Shown one piece after another: positions 1 to 6,110 of a stretch of 8,986 nucleotides of DNA (position 1 is the first letter of the stretch; every line of letters starts with the position of its first letter). Position numbers and translations under genes: made by a program. Source of the DNA: Bacteroidales bacterium (GTDB lineage: Bacteria > Bacteroidota > Bacteroidia > Bacteroidales > JAADJA01); the NCBI GenBank assembly GCA_030635465.1, contig DAOVYU010000024.1, forward strand, positions 1-8,986, written 5' to 3'. A model generated the notes under the pieces. The model saw only the letters and a program-made list of their open reading frames with translations. It ran no database searches and was not told the DNA's origin.

Positions 1-1
1 A

Positions 2-526
2 CTGTTCCAGCAATTAGAACTAGGTAAAATCTCTTCGTCTCAGTTTAGAGATAGTATTAGGGAATTGACACATTTAAAGATTTCAAATATAGAACTAGAT
101 GAAGCATGGAATCAAATAATTGGAGAATATCCTAATGAACGAATAGACTTGCTAAATAATTTAAGAAAGAACTACAGGCTTTTTCTATTAAGTAATACCA
201 ATAGTATTCATTACGACTATTACATTCCTAAATTTGAAAGTGAATATGGATATCCATTTAAATCCTTATTTGAAAAAACCTATTGGTCGTTTAAATTTGG
301 AAAACGTAAGCCTGACCTGGACTCTTACACTCAATTGATTGAAGAAAATCATTTGGTGCCAGATGAAACACTATTTATTGATGATTCTAAACAAAATATT
401 GAGGCTGCTCTTAAGGTGGGACTAAAAGCGGTTTATTTAGACAATGAGTTAGATCTCACTGAAATTTTTAGTGAAGGGAAATTAGATCAAACTTTTTTAT
501 TCAAACAGAGTAGAAGTCAAGATTAA
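2..526 (+). CDS. HAD-superfamily hydrolase (HAD-IA type), 5' end cut off by the window
   Basis: This frame is open from base 2 to a TAA at 524-526, giving 174 residues of a protein that begins outside the window. A TTG at 65 could be read as a start, but the upstream codons read in frame as family-like sequence (LELGKISSSQFRDSI, similar to the cap helix of HAD-IA phosphatases), so the gene is simply truncated. HAD motif II is seen in LFLLSNTN (Ser near 191-193), the motif III Lys in GKRKPD (near 308), and motif IV in LFIDDSKQNI with the Asp pair at 380-385. Motif I (DxDxT), which holds the nucleophile, lies upstream. By family, these enzymes are cytosolic Mg2+-dependent phosphatases for small phosphorylated metabolites. 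The substrate cannot be told, and a haloacid dehalogenase activity is less likely. Confidence 0.88.
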   Translation: MFQQLELGKISSSQFRDSIRELTHLKISNIELDEAWNQIIGEYPNERIDLLNNLRKNYRLFLLSNTNSIHYDYYIPKFESEYGYPFKSLFEKTYWSFKFGKRKPDLDSYTQLIEENHLVPDETLFIDDSKQNIEAALKVGLKAVYLDNELDLTEIFSEGKLDQTFLFKQSRSQD

Positions 527-555
527 ATTAGATTTTTTTATACTATAAGAATTTC

Positions 556-563
556 TAATTTTG
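556..563 (+). promoter_or_regulatory. Candidate Bacteroidota promoter (-7 box) of the CPBP protease gene
   Basis: TAATTTTG matches the Bacteroidota -7 consensus TAnnTTTG exactly. A TTTT lies 18 bases upstream (534-537), a partial match to the -33 TTTG. Transcription would begin near 570, leaving a leader of about 13 bases before the ATG at 583, so the protease may be transcribed independently of the hydrolase gene. This is a motif match only. Confidence 0.42.
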
Positions 564-582
564 CTGCGAAATTGCATTATTT

Positions 583-1515
583 ATGTTTGAATTTTTACCT
601 TACCTGAAAGAAAAACCCTATGTAATCAAAGGATTGATCCTCATTCTGCTGATAGCAGTTTCATTATTATTAACCATGGTTTTGGGGATTGTAATTGCGC
701 TCCCATTTTTTGGAATTGGTATTTTAGAACATTTTAAAGAGTTGAATGATTATAGCAGTGAGGCCACTATCCATTTTTTGAAATATTTTCAAGTAGTGAA
801 CCAAATTGGGTTTTTTATACTCCCTGCGATATTCTATGCATACCTCGAAAATAGAAAACCTGTAAACTATCTAAAACTAAATACTAAACTCAGTATTACA
901 AATCTTATTACAGCATCTATTCTTATAATAGTTGCAATTCCTGCAATTAACTGGTTGGTTGAGATAAATGAGGGGATGAAACTTCCTGAATTTCTAAATG
1001 GCCTTGAAAGCTGGATGAGGGAGAGTGAAAACAAGACCAATCAATTGACTGAGGCTTTTTTAAATGTTACAACTCCTACCGGCCTTGCAGTTAACTTATT
1101 AATTATTGCTTTACTTGCAGCAGTAGGTGAGGAGCTGCTGTTCCGGGGTGTAATATTGCAATTGTTTGTTGAATGGTTTAAAAATAAACACCTGGCAATT
1201 GTAATGTCAGCTATTCTATTCAGTGCATTGCATCTTCAGTTTTATGGATTTATACCACGAATGGTTTTGGGGATTTTGTTTGGCTATATATTTATCTGGT
1301 CAGGATCATTGTGGCTTCCAATCGTCTTACATTTTATTTTTAATGGAATAACTGTGATTGCAGCTTATTTGTACCACAAAGGATCAATTCAAACTGATGT
1401 GGAATCTTTTGGTGTTTCAGATAATGTATTTTTGGTCATATCCAGTTTTCTTTTAATGATCCTATTATTATTCTTGATTTACAGGAAAGGCAGATCAAAA
1501 CCTGCAAATTTATAA
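583..1515 (+). CDS. CPBP family intramembrane glutamic endopeptidase (CAAX/Abi protease)
   Basis: A 310-residue, very hydrophobic protein with roughly eight predicted membrane helices, the first at about residues 15-42 and the last at about 281-300. The three CPBP signatures are present: EELLFR with E183, E184 and R188; FSALH with F213 and H217; and HFIFN with H250 and N254. In the family these residues form an in-membrane active site (Glu/His), as in the eukaryotic Rce1 CAAX protease. Bacterial members are linked to processing of peptides and membrane proteins or to bacteriocin immunity, and the substrate here is unknown. The ATG has no Shine-Dalgarno site, as is usual in this phylum. The gene follows the hydrolase gene by 56 bases, has its own promoter-like box, and ends at a strong terminator. 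Nothing nearby indicates a bacteriocin cluster. Confidence 0.9.
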   Translation: MFEFLPYLKEKPYVIKGLILILLIAVSLLLTMVLGIVIALPFFGIGILEHFKELNDYSSEATIHFLKYFQVVNQIGFFILPAIFYAYLENRKPVNYLKLNTKLSITNLITASILIIVAIPAINWLVEINEGMKLPEFLNGLESWMRESENKTNQLTEAFLNVTTPTGLAVNLLIIALLAAVGEELLFRGVILQLFVEWFKNKHLAIVMSAILFSALHLQFYGFIPRMVLGILFGYIFIWSGSLWLPIVLHFIFNGITVIAAYLYHKGSIQTDVESFGVSDNVFLVISSFLLMILLLFLIYRKGRSKPANL

Positions 1516-1555
1516 TTCAATTAATTAAATCACACAATTGATATTCAGAAAACAA

Positions 1556-1585
1556 AAAAGGGATTGTTTTTAAACAATCCCTTTT
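1556..1585. terminator. Bidirectional Rho-independent terminator between convergent genes
   Basis: A near-perfect palindrome has GGGATTGTTT at 1560-1569 pairing with AAACAATCCC at 1572-1581, extended by four A-T pairs on each side. The stem is flanked by A residues on the left (1554-1559) and T residues on the right (1582-1585), so either strand gives a GC-containing hairpin followed by a U-run. It lies between the 3' ends of the CPBP gene (+) and the second exbD (-) and can serve both. Confidence 0.88.
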
Positions 1586-1603
1586 CTTAACTATGAATAG
1601 ATT

Positions 1604-2074
1604 TTATTTTTTAGCGATCGTTTTTTTTGCAGTAGAGTAATTGATCTTAAATGCACCAACTTCACGAAGCTCCTGTTTCACATCTGTAACTATTCCCATT
1701 CGGGTTTCTTTATTTACTTTTAATGAAATAGTGATTAATTTTTTTTCAGCTTCATCACGTTGAGATCTGCCAAGTTCAACAAACTCCCTAACATCTTTAA
1801 TGTCAGTTGCAAACTGATCATTCAACTGGATCCGTGATTCGGTTCCCATGGCTTTTCTTAGTGGAGGCCCAATATAAATAAAATCTACCAACGACTTTTT
1901 CTCCAGTTTCTGAACCTCAGTTGCTTGTGGTGGTGTTACTCGAACGAGTAATGTTGCTTCTCTCATAGTTGTTGTTACCATAAAAAAGAACAATAACATA
2001 AAAATGATATCGGGTAAAGAAGCTGTTGATATTTCAGGTGTCCCTTTTCCACCCTTTTTTTTAAATTTTGCCAT
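1604..2074 (-). CDS. exbD: ExbD/TolR-family proton-channel subunit, second copy
   Basis: A 156-residue ExbD/TolR protein. It has a short Lys/Gly-rich cytoplasmic tail (residues 1-12), one membrane helix at about 20-37 (ASLPDIIFMLLFFFMVTTTM) and a periplasmic domain to the C terminus. Asp22 in the helix matches the essential protonatable Asp of ExbD (Asp25 in E. coli), so proton coupling is likely intact. By family it works with an ExbB pentamer to turn the proton gradient into force on TonB or a similar periplasmic partner. The stop of the upstream exbD and this ATG are one base apart. A perfect AGGAGG lies 8 bases before the ATG (complement of 2083-2088), within the end of the upstream gene. 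It is last in the operon, 18 bases before the terminator hairpin. A TolR-like partner role cannot be excluded. Confidence 0.93.
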   Translation of the reverse strand: MAKFKKKGGKGTPEISTASLPDIIFMLLFFFMVTTTMREATLLVRVTPPQATEVQKLEKKSLVDFIYIGPPLRKAMGTESRIQLNDQFATDIKDVREFVELGRSQRDEAEKKLITISLKVNKETRMGIVTDVKQELREVGAFKINYSTAKKTIAKK

Positions 2075-2075
2075 A

Positions 2076-2666
2076 TTAATGTCCTCCTATATCTTCAGGT
2101 TCGGCCTCTGAAACAGCAACAGGCACTGCTTTCTGAATTGCTTTAATTTTATCCCGATCGGTTAACTGCTTAAACCTCATCCCGAAAAAATCGCTAGATA
2201 GCTCATCTCGAAGCTCTCGGATAGCTGCAGCTAGTTCATTTTGAACCTGTATATACATATTGTAAGAAGTTCCCCTGTCATTTTTCATGGAAATAATTCC
2301 TTTTGTAATATAGATTTTGCCACCTAACAAAGGAATGTCAACCTCCTTTTTTTCTGGCATATCATCAGGTCTGAACTCATTGTTTAAATCTCCATTTTGA
2401 AGAAATTCTTTGGCCATAATCTTCAACATGCTGATATCACCAGGTTTCCCATTTAAAAGAAGCCTGTCGTTTTTGTTTACCAGTACTTTAAAGATATTCC
2501 TGTTATTAACTTTAGATGGCTCAACATCTTCAGTAGGTGGAGGAGGTAACTTTCTGGTAATACCTGTATCAACATCCATGGTAGTGGTTACCAGGAAGAA
2601 AATCAGGAGCAGGAAAGCAATATCTGCCATTGATCCTGCATTTATTTCATTTACGGGTCTTGCCAT
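2076..2666 (-). CDS. exbD: ExbD/TolR-family proton-channel subunit, first copy
   Basis: A 196-residue ExbD/TolR protein, longer than the usual 130-150 residues because its periplasmic part (31-196) is extended. The single membrane helix, about residues 13-29, contains Asp15 in SMADIAFLLLIFF, equivalent to the proton-carrying Asp of ExbD. Helix ends TTTM and flanking residues resemble the second copy, but the periplasmic domains differ strongly, so the two are old paralogs rather than a recent duplication. A ribosome site AAGGAG lies about 7 bases before the ATG, in the 11-base gap after the four-helix gene. Its C-terminal tail (about 170-196) is charged and has no evident motif. With ExbB and the second ExbD it probably forms a hetero-subunit motor. 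No TonB gene is present in the window. Confidence 0.93.
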   Translation of the reverse strand: MARPVNEINAGSMADIAFLLLIFFLVTTTMDVDTGITRKLPPPPTEDVEPSKVNNRNIFKVLVNKNDRLLLNGKPGDISMLKIMAKEFLQNGDLNNEFRPDDMPEKKEVDIPLLGGKIYITKGIISMKNDRGTSYNMYIQVQNELAAAIRELRDELSSDFFGMRFKQLTDRDKIKAIQKAVPVAVSEAEPEDIGGH

Positions 2667-2677
2667 AATAACTCCTT

Positions 2678-3115
2678 TTATTTAAATAACCCTGAAACCC
2701 CTGAAAATATTATAGTAATCACTGCAATTCCACCAATGAAATAAGTAAAATATAGTGCAGCACCTACAATCTGTGAGGTTTCAGCTGTTGTTTTTAGGGT
2801 TTCAAGTTGAACTACATTAAAGTTGTTTGATGCAAGGGCATAACAAATAAAACCAATAACAACAAAACCAACCAATCCTATAAGCATTTTAATTGCATTT
2901 TTCGGATTTTGAATCATAAATAGTACAGGAAATAGAATAGTAAGGAATGCACATATAATCAATGCTACATAAGCCAACCTGATATAATTATCCAAAATAC
3001 TATTCCCAACTAATCCATCCTCGCCTTTAGCTAGTACTACAATTTGAAATACTACAGCGAGTGCAATTAAAATAAGGGAAATTATTTTAAAAATATTGAG
3101 AATTTTTTTATCCAT
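2678..3115 (-). CDS. Uncharacterised four-helix membrane protein within the exbB-exbD operon
   Basis: A 145-residue protein I cannot assign to a named family. Four hydrophobic segments are visible at about residues 9-29, 47-68, 75-95 and 116-137. By the positive-inside rule (KK near the N terminus, NPKNAIK between helices 2 and 3, K at the C terminus) both ends face the cytoplasm. The loops between helices 1-2 and 3-4 (about 30-45 and 96-115) would be periplasmic. No cysteine pair, enzyme motif or intramembrane acidic residue stands out. It starts 6 bases after the exbB stop without a Shine-Dalgarno site, and the next exbD starts 11 bases after its own stop, so it is made together with the motor subunits. 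As far as I remember, Bacteroidota motor operons often hold a small membrane ORF in this slot. An accessory or assembly role is inference. Confidence 0.85.
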   Translation of the reverse strand: MDKKILNIFKIISLILIALAVVFQIVVLAKGEDGLVGNSILDNYIRLAYVALIICAFLTILFPVLFMIQNPKNAIKMLIGLVGFVVIGFICYALASNNFNVVQLETLKTTAETSQIVGAALYFTYFIGGIAVITIIFSGVSGLFK

Positions 3116-3121
3116 GATTAT

Positions 3122-3943
3122 CTATTTTTTTAATGAAAATCTTGCAAGAATGTCAACAAAAGAAATGGAACTATCTTCCATATCATTTACCAGACTATCG
3201 ATTTTAGCAACCAGGTAGTTGTAAAAAATCTGGAGAATAATAGCAACGATCAAACCAAATACTGTTGTTAACAAGGCCACTTTAATACCTCCTGCAACAA
3301 TGGTTGGTGAAATATCACCTATTGCTTCAATATCATCAAATGCCTGGATCATACCAATTACAGTTCCCATAAATCCAAGCATAGGTGCCAGAGCAATAAA
3401 TAATGCAATCCAGCTTAATCCTTTTTCCAAACGGCCCATCAAAACACCACCATAGGAAATAATGGATTTTTCAACTATATCTAAACCTTCATCATGCCTA
3501 TCGAGTCCTTGCAGAAAAATTCCAGCAACCGGGCCTCGGGTATTTTTGCAAACCTCTTTAGCAGCCTCAACTCCACCATTTTCCAATGAAGTTTCAACTT
3601 TGTTTAGAAGTTTCTGAGTATTGGTTGTAGATAAGTTCAGATAAATGATTCTTTCAATGGACATAGCCAAACCCAGAATCAAACACAAAAGAACAATACC
3701 CATAAATCCTGGACTACCTTGAATGAATTTTTCTTTCAAAATCTGGTGAAATGATTTTGGTCCTTCAGCCTCTGGTTCTTCAACTACTGGAACCTCCTCT
3801 AATACAGCTTCTTCAGCTACGACTGTTGTATCAACAGCTTCTGCTACTGTATCATTTGTCACTTCATCCTGTGCAACAATTGCATTTGTAATCCCTATTG
3901 TTAGCATTCCTGCTAAAGTTAAAAAAGCAATTAATCTTTTCAT
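3122..3943 (-). CDS. exbB: ExbB/TolQ/MotA-family proton-channel protein with signal peptide and acidic N-terminal extension
   Basis: A 273-residue ExbB/TolQ/MotA protein. Residues 1-24 look like a signal peptide (Lys-Arg, hydrophobic core, likely cut near VAQ). Residues 26-62 are an acidic Glu/Val/Pro-rich linker. Then come membrane helices at about 80-100 (ending IERIIY), 176-201 (ALAPMLGFMGTVIGMIQAF) and 217-242 (GGIKVALLTTVFGLIVAI). T194 and T227 line up with E. coli ExbB Thr148 and Thr181 in the proton path. The position of E. coli Glu176 appears to be Val222. The protein would form the pentameric stator around the ExbD dimer. It is first in the motor operon, 63 bases downstream of a tRNA gene. 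The ATG at 3943 is preceded by TTAAC with no ribosome site. The GIK-ALLTT pattern is MotA-like, but the paired exbD genes fix the assignment. Confidence 0.95.
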   Translation of the reverse strand: MKRLIAFLTLAGMLTIGITNAIVAQDEVTNDTVAEAVDTTVVAEEAVLEEVPVVEEPEAEGPKSFHQILKEKFIQGSPGFMGIVLLCLILGLAMSIERIIYLNLSTTNTQKLLNKVETSLENGGVEAAKEVCKNTRGPVAGIFLQGLDRHDEGLDIVEKSIISYGGVLMGRLEKGLSWIALFIALAPMLGFMGTVIGMIQAFDDIEAIGDISPTIVAGGIKVALLTTVFGLIVAIILQIFYNYLVAKIDSLVNDMEDSSISFVDILARFSLKK

Positions 3944-3971
3944 AGTTAATGTTTATTGATTTGTAATTTAT

Positions 3972-4001
3972 TAAACTTACAATTTTTATTTTATTGCCAA
4001 A
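3972..4001 (-). promoter_or_regulatory. Candidate promoter of the exbB operon
   Basis: On the minus strand TTTG (complement of 3998-4001) is followed after 18 bases by TAAGTTTA (complement of 3972-3979). The latter matches TAnnTTTG at all but the last base. Transcription would start near 3965, giving a leader of about 22 bases to the exbB ATG. The -33 box lies 5 bases beyond the 3' end of the tRNA. Read-through from the tRNA transcript is an alternative. Confidence 0.35.
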
Positions 4002-4006
4002 CTTTG

Positions 4007-4094
4007 CGGAGAGAGAGGGATTCGAACCCTCGGTACACTTTTGGCGTACACACGCTTTCCAGGCGTGCACCTTAAGCCACTCGGTCACCTCTCC
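4007..4094 (-). tRNA. tRNA-Ser (anticodon GGA)
   Basis: On the minus strand this is an 88-base class II tRNA. The acceptor GGAGAGG pairs with the 3' TCTCTCC (the last pair is G-U) and the discriminator base is G. The anticodon arm is CACGC-CTGGAAA-GCGTG, which places GGA at positions 34-36, so it reads UCC and UCU serine codons. A long variable arm (GTACGCCAAAAGTGTAC) is present, as expected for Ser. The T arm is GAGGG-TTCGAAT-CCCTC. The 3' CCA is not encoded (the next bases are CAA), so it must be added after transcription. It sits between ansA and exbB, in the same orientation. Confidence 0.97.
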
Positions 4095-4144
4095 TTTCTC
4101 TCGTTAAGTTATTGAGGCTCTAATATTCTTTAAAAAAGTGGTGG

Positions 4145-4152
4145 CTAAAGTA
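4145..4152 (-). promoter_or_regulatory. Weak candidate -7 box for the tRNA-Ser gene
   Basis: TACTTTAG on the minus strand matches TAnnTTTG at seven of eight positions and lies 50 bases before the tRNA 5' end. The region upstream is T-rich but has no clear -33 TTTG at the right distance. The tRNA could instead be transcribed from the ansA side. Confidence 0.25.
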
Positions 4153-4167
4153 CAAAAAAATTCATTT

Positions 4168-4191
4168 AAAAAATATCTGAACATATTTTTT
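4168..4191 (-). terminator. Possible weak terminator after ansA (all-AT palindrome)
   Basis: Just 3 bases past the ansA stop, AAAAAATAT and ATATTTTTT form a perfect nine-pair stem with a six-base loop (GTTCAG on the minus strand). The right arm on that strand ends in six T residues. With no G-C pairs the hairpin is weak, so it may only reduce read-through into the tRNA. Confidence 0.3.
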
Positions 4192-4194
4192 TGC

Positions 4195-5226
4195 TTATTC
4201 TATTGACATTTCCCCAGTGATTGAGCTATTCAACATTTCCCTAACTTTTTCAGTATCCCTAAATGTACCGAGAACATACATCAGTTTAGTGACGGCTGCT
4301 TCGGTGGTTATATCCTTACCACTTATCACACCTATCTTTTTTAATTTAATACTAGTCTCATATTTTCCCATTTCTACTTTTCCTACCTGGCATTGCGTTA
4401 CATTTAAAATGAGCTGTCCTTTTTTTATGGCTTTTTCCAGGAGATCTAAAAACCACGAATAATCCGGGGCATTTCCAGAGCCATATGTTTCCAGTATTAC
4501 AGCTTTTAATCCTTTGCTGGATAAAATTGATTCAACTATACCTTTTGATATTCCAGGATACAATTTTAAAATAGCAATATTGCAATCGAGATTTCTGAAA
4601 ACCTTCAGTTTTTTAAAATTGGGTTTATGAATGGCACTCCTTTTATACTCAATAGAAATACCAGCATCTGCCAAAGCAGGATAATTGGGTGAAATGAAAG
4701 CTTCAAAGTTTTGAGCATTGTATTTGATTGTTCTGTTTCCCCTGAATAATTGGTTTTCAAAATAAATGCAAACTTCGGGAACAATTGGGGTTTCATCTTC
4801 TTTAGCAGCAGCTATTTCAATAGCAGTTAGAATGTTTTCCCGTCCGTCTGTTCTGACCACCCCTAGAGGAAGTTGTGATCCTGTTAAGATAACTGGTTTA
4901 TTAAGGTTTTGTAACATAAAACTTAATGCAGAAGCTGTATAAGCCATGGTATCAGATCCATGTAAAACCACAAAGCCATCATATAATTCATAATTTTTTT
5001 CAATAGTATCCGCAATTTGAACCCAATTTTCAGGATTCATATTGGAAGAGTCCATCAAAGGATCAAAACAATATGAGTCAATATCATAATTGAACAACTT
5101 TAAAGTTGGGATAATTTCAAACAGATTATCAAAATTGAATGGTTTTAGTACACCTGTATTATTGTCCATGACCATACCGATTGTACCACCGGTATAAAGA
5201 ATGAGTATTGATGTTTTAGAATCCAT
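4195..5226 (-). CDS. ansA: Type I L-asparaginase (cytosolic)
   Basis: A 343-residue asparaginase that hydrolyses L-Asn to L-Asp and ammonia. The two catalytic signatures are clear: YTGGTIG with nucleophile Thr15 near the N terminus, and VVLHGSDTMAYTAS with Asp92. The residue before Asp92 is Ser91 where E. coli AnsA has Thr91. That is a conservative hydroxyl swap which I believe is common in this phylum. Lys168, in GNRTIKYNAQNFEAFISPN, matches the active-site Lys of the second triad. There is no signal peptide, and length and motifs fit the type I group (AnsA, E. coli about 338 residues) rather than the secreted type II. The ATG lies 3 bases after the tatD-like stop, with no ribosome site, which suggests co-transcription and possibly coupled translation. 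Glutaminase side activity is possible. Confidence 0.95.
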   Translation of the reverse strand: MDSKTSILILYTGGTIGMVMDNNTGVLKPFNFDNLFEIIPTLKLFNYDIDSYCFDPLMDSSNMNPENWVQIADTIEKNYELYDGFVVLHGSDTMAYTASALSFMLQNLNKPVILTGSQLPLGVVRTDGRENILTAIEIAAAKEDETPIVPEVCIYFENQLFRGNRTIKYNAQNFEAFISPNYPALADAGISIEYKRSAIHKPNFKKLKVFRNLDCNIAILKLYPGISKGIVESILSSKGLKAVILETYGSGNAPDYSWFLDLLEKAIKKGQLILNVTQCQVGKVEMGKYETSIKLKKIGVISGKDITTEAAVTKLMYVLGTFRDTEKVREMLNSSITGEMSIE

Positions 5227-5229
5227 AAA

Positions 5230-6000
5230 TTATATGAATTTAAATAATTGTTTGGCATTTGAAGTGGTTATTTCTGCAATCTCCTCTAATGAAATATTTT
5301 TTATTTCTGCAATTTTCCTGGCTACAAGTCGTGTATAAGCACTTTCGTTTCGCTTACCTCTAAAAGGCATGGGTGTAAGAAATGGAGCATCTGTTTCGAG
5401 CAAAAGGTATTTTATATCAACTTTTTCCACAACTTTATCTAAGCTGGAATTTTTAAATGTAACTACACCTCCAATTCCTAACAAAAAATTCAGTTCAATT
5501 ATTTTTTTTGCTTGTTCAATAGTTCCTGTAAAGCAATGAAATACACCTGTTAATTCAGGTGAAGTATATTTTTTTACAATTTCATAAACCTCATCAAATG
5601 AATCACGCATATGAATGACTATGGGTAACTGGTATTTTTTGGCAAGTTCAATTTGTTTGGTAAAGGCAATTTCCTGATCCTTTTGAAAGGTTTTATCCCA
5701 ATAAAGATCGATACCAATTTCGCCAATAGCATAAAATTTTTCCTTTGCAAGCCAGAACTCAACCTGATCCAATTCTTCAAGATAGTTTTCATTCACAGAA
5801 GTAGGATGCAACCCCATCATCGGGAATCAGTTATTTGGAAATTGTTTGCTAAGCTTCAGCATATCATTAATTGAAGAACTATCAATGTTTGGCAGCAGCA
5901 TAGCTTTCACATCCTGTTCCAGGGCTCGTTCTATCATTTCTCTCCTGTCATCATTAAATTCCTTCAGGTAAAGATGTGTATGGGTGTCTGTTAAAAACAT
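5230..6000 (-). pseudogene. tatD: TatD-family metal-dependent DNase/hydrolase interrupted by one in-frame TGA
   Basis: Read from the ATG at 6000 the frame gives MFLTDTHTHLYL..., stops at a TGA (codon 58, 5829-5827), then continues in the same frame as ...FPMMGLHPTSV to a TAA at 5232-5230. Counting the TGA codon the product would be 256 residues, normal for TatD enzymes (Mg2+-dependent 3'-5' exonuclease/hydrolases with a TIM-barrel fold). All metal ligands are present: H7 and H9 (THTH), E94 (GEIGID), H130, H155 and D204 (ETDAPF). No frameshift or other damage is seen. In relatives the TGA position is a Cys as I recall them, so a single base change from TGC/TGT explains it. Translation from the ATGATG at 5820-5815 would give 196 residues lacking the HxH ligands, probably inactive. 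I call it a probable recent pseudogene; sequence error or recoding are alternatives. Confidence 0.85.
5827..5829 (-). other. In-frame TGA within the tatD-like reading frame
   Basis: Read on the minus strand, the codons around it are CCA AAT AAC TGA TTC CCG ATG ATG (Pro-Asn-Asn-stop-Phe-Pro-Met-Met). The only nearby hairpin after the TGA is CCC-GATGAT-GGG, three or four pairs, which is weaker and closer to the TGA than a typical bacterial SECIS element. Confidence 0.9.
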
Positions 6001-6004
6001 GGTG

Positions 6005-6012
6005 CAAATGTA
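6005..6012 (-). promoter_or_regulatory. Candidate promoter of tatD-ansA, placing transcription start at or near the ATG
   Basis: TACATTTG on the minus strand matches TAnnTTTG exactly and is followed by CACC and the ATG at 6000. With the usual 5-8 bases from this box to the start site, the mRNA would begin essentially at the start codon, giving a leaderless or nearly leaderless message. No in-frame start exists just upstream. The -33 region falls at the edge of the TGAATGAT repeat array and has only TTCA. Confidence 0.45.
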
Positions 6013-6022
6013 TATTAATTAC

Positions 6023-6054
6023 TGAATGATTGAATGATAGAATGATTGAATATT
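6023..6054. repeat. Tandem 8-base repeat (TGAATGAT), about four units
   Basis: Units read TGAATGAT, TGAATGAT, AGAATGAT and TGAATATT in register, two perfect and two diverged. They lie immediately upstream of the candidate tatD promoter, in the gap between two divergent genes. The array is small and degenerate. Confidence 0.7.
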
Positions 6055-6095
6055 TGATTTTACCATTCTGTTTTAAGTAATAGTTGATAAAATTA

Positions 6096-6110
6096 AATTG
6101 GTTAAATTGG
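6096..6110 (+). repeat. 15-base direct repeat, left copy (flanks the glycosyltransferase gene)
   Basis: AATTGGTTAAATTGG occurs here and again, identically, at 7155-7169, on the two sides of the glycosyltransferase gene. Internally it is itself nearly two copies of an 8-base unit. No transposase or target-site structure accompanies it. Confidence 0.7.

Noticed and set aside
65..67. TTG as the start of the HAD hydrolase
   Set aside because: The frame stays open to the window edge with family-like sequence, and motif I must lie further upstream.
583..1515. The CPBP protease as a bacteriocin immunity or phage abortive-infection gene
   Set aside because: The neighbours are housekeeping genes, with no bacteriocin precursor or defence gene nearby.
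2410..2685. A plus-strand open frame antisense to the first exbD
   Set aside because: It is a shadow of a clearly conserved ExbD gene, and its translation resembles no protein family I know.
3864..4088. A 74-codon minus-strand open frame covering the tRNA-Ser and the start of exbB
   Set aside because: It translates the tRNA itself (a known artefact giving TEWLKVHAWKAC-like peptides) and then overlaps exbB in another frame.
5802..5829. A bacterial SECIS element after the TGA in tatD
   Set aside because: Only a three- to four-pair hairpin (CCC-GATGAT-GGG) is seen, closer to the TGA than typical; not enough to annotate selenocysteine.
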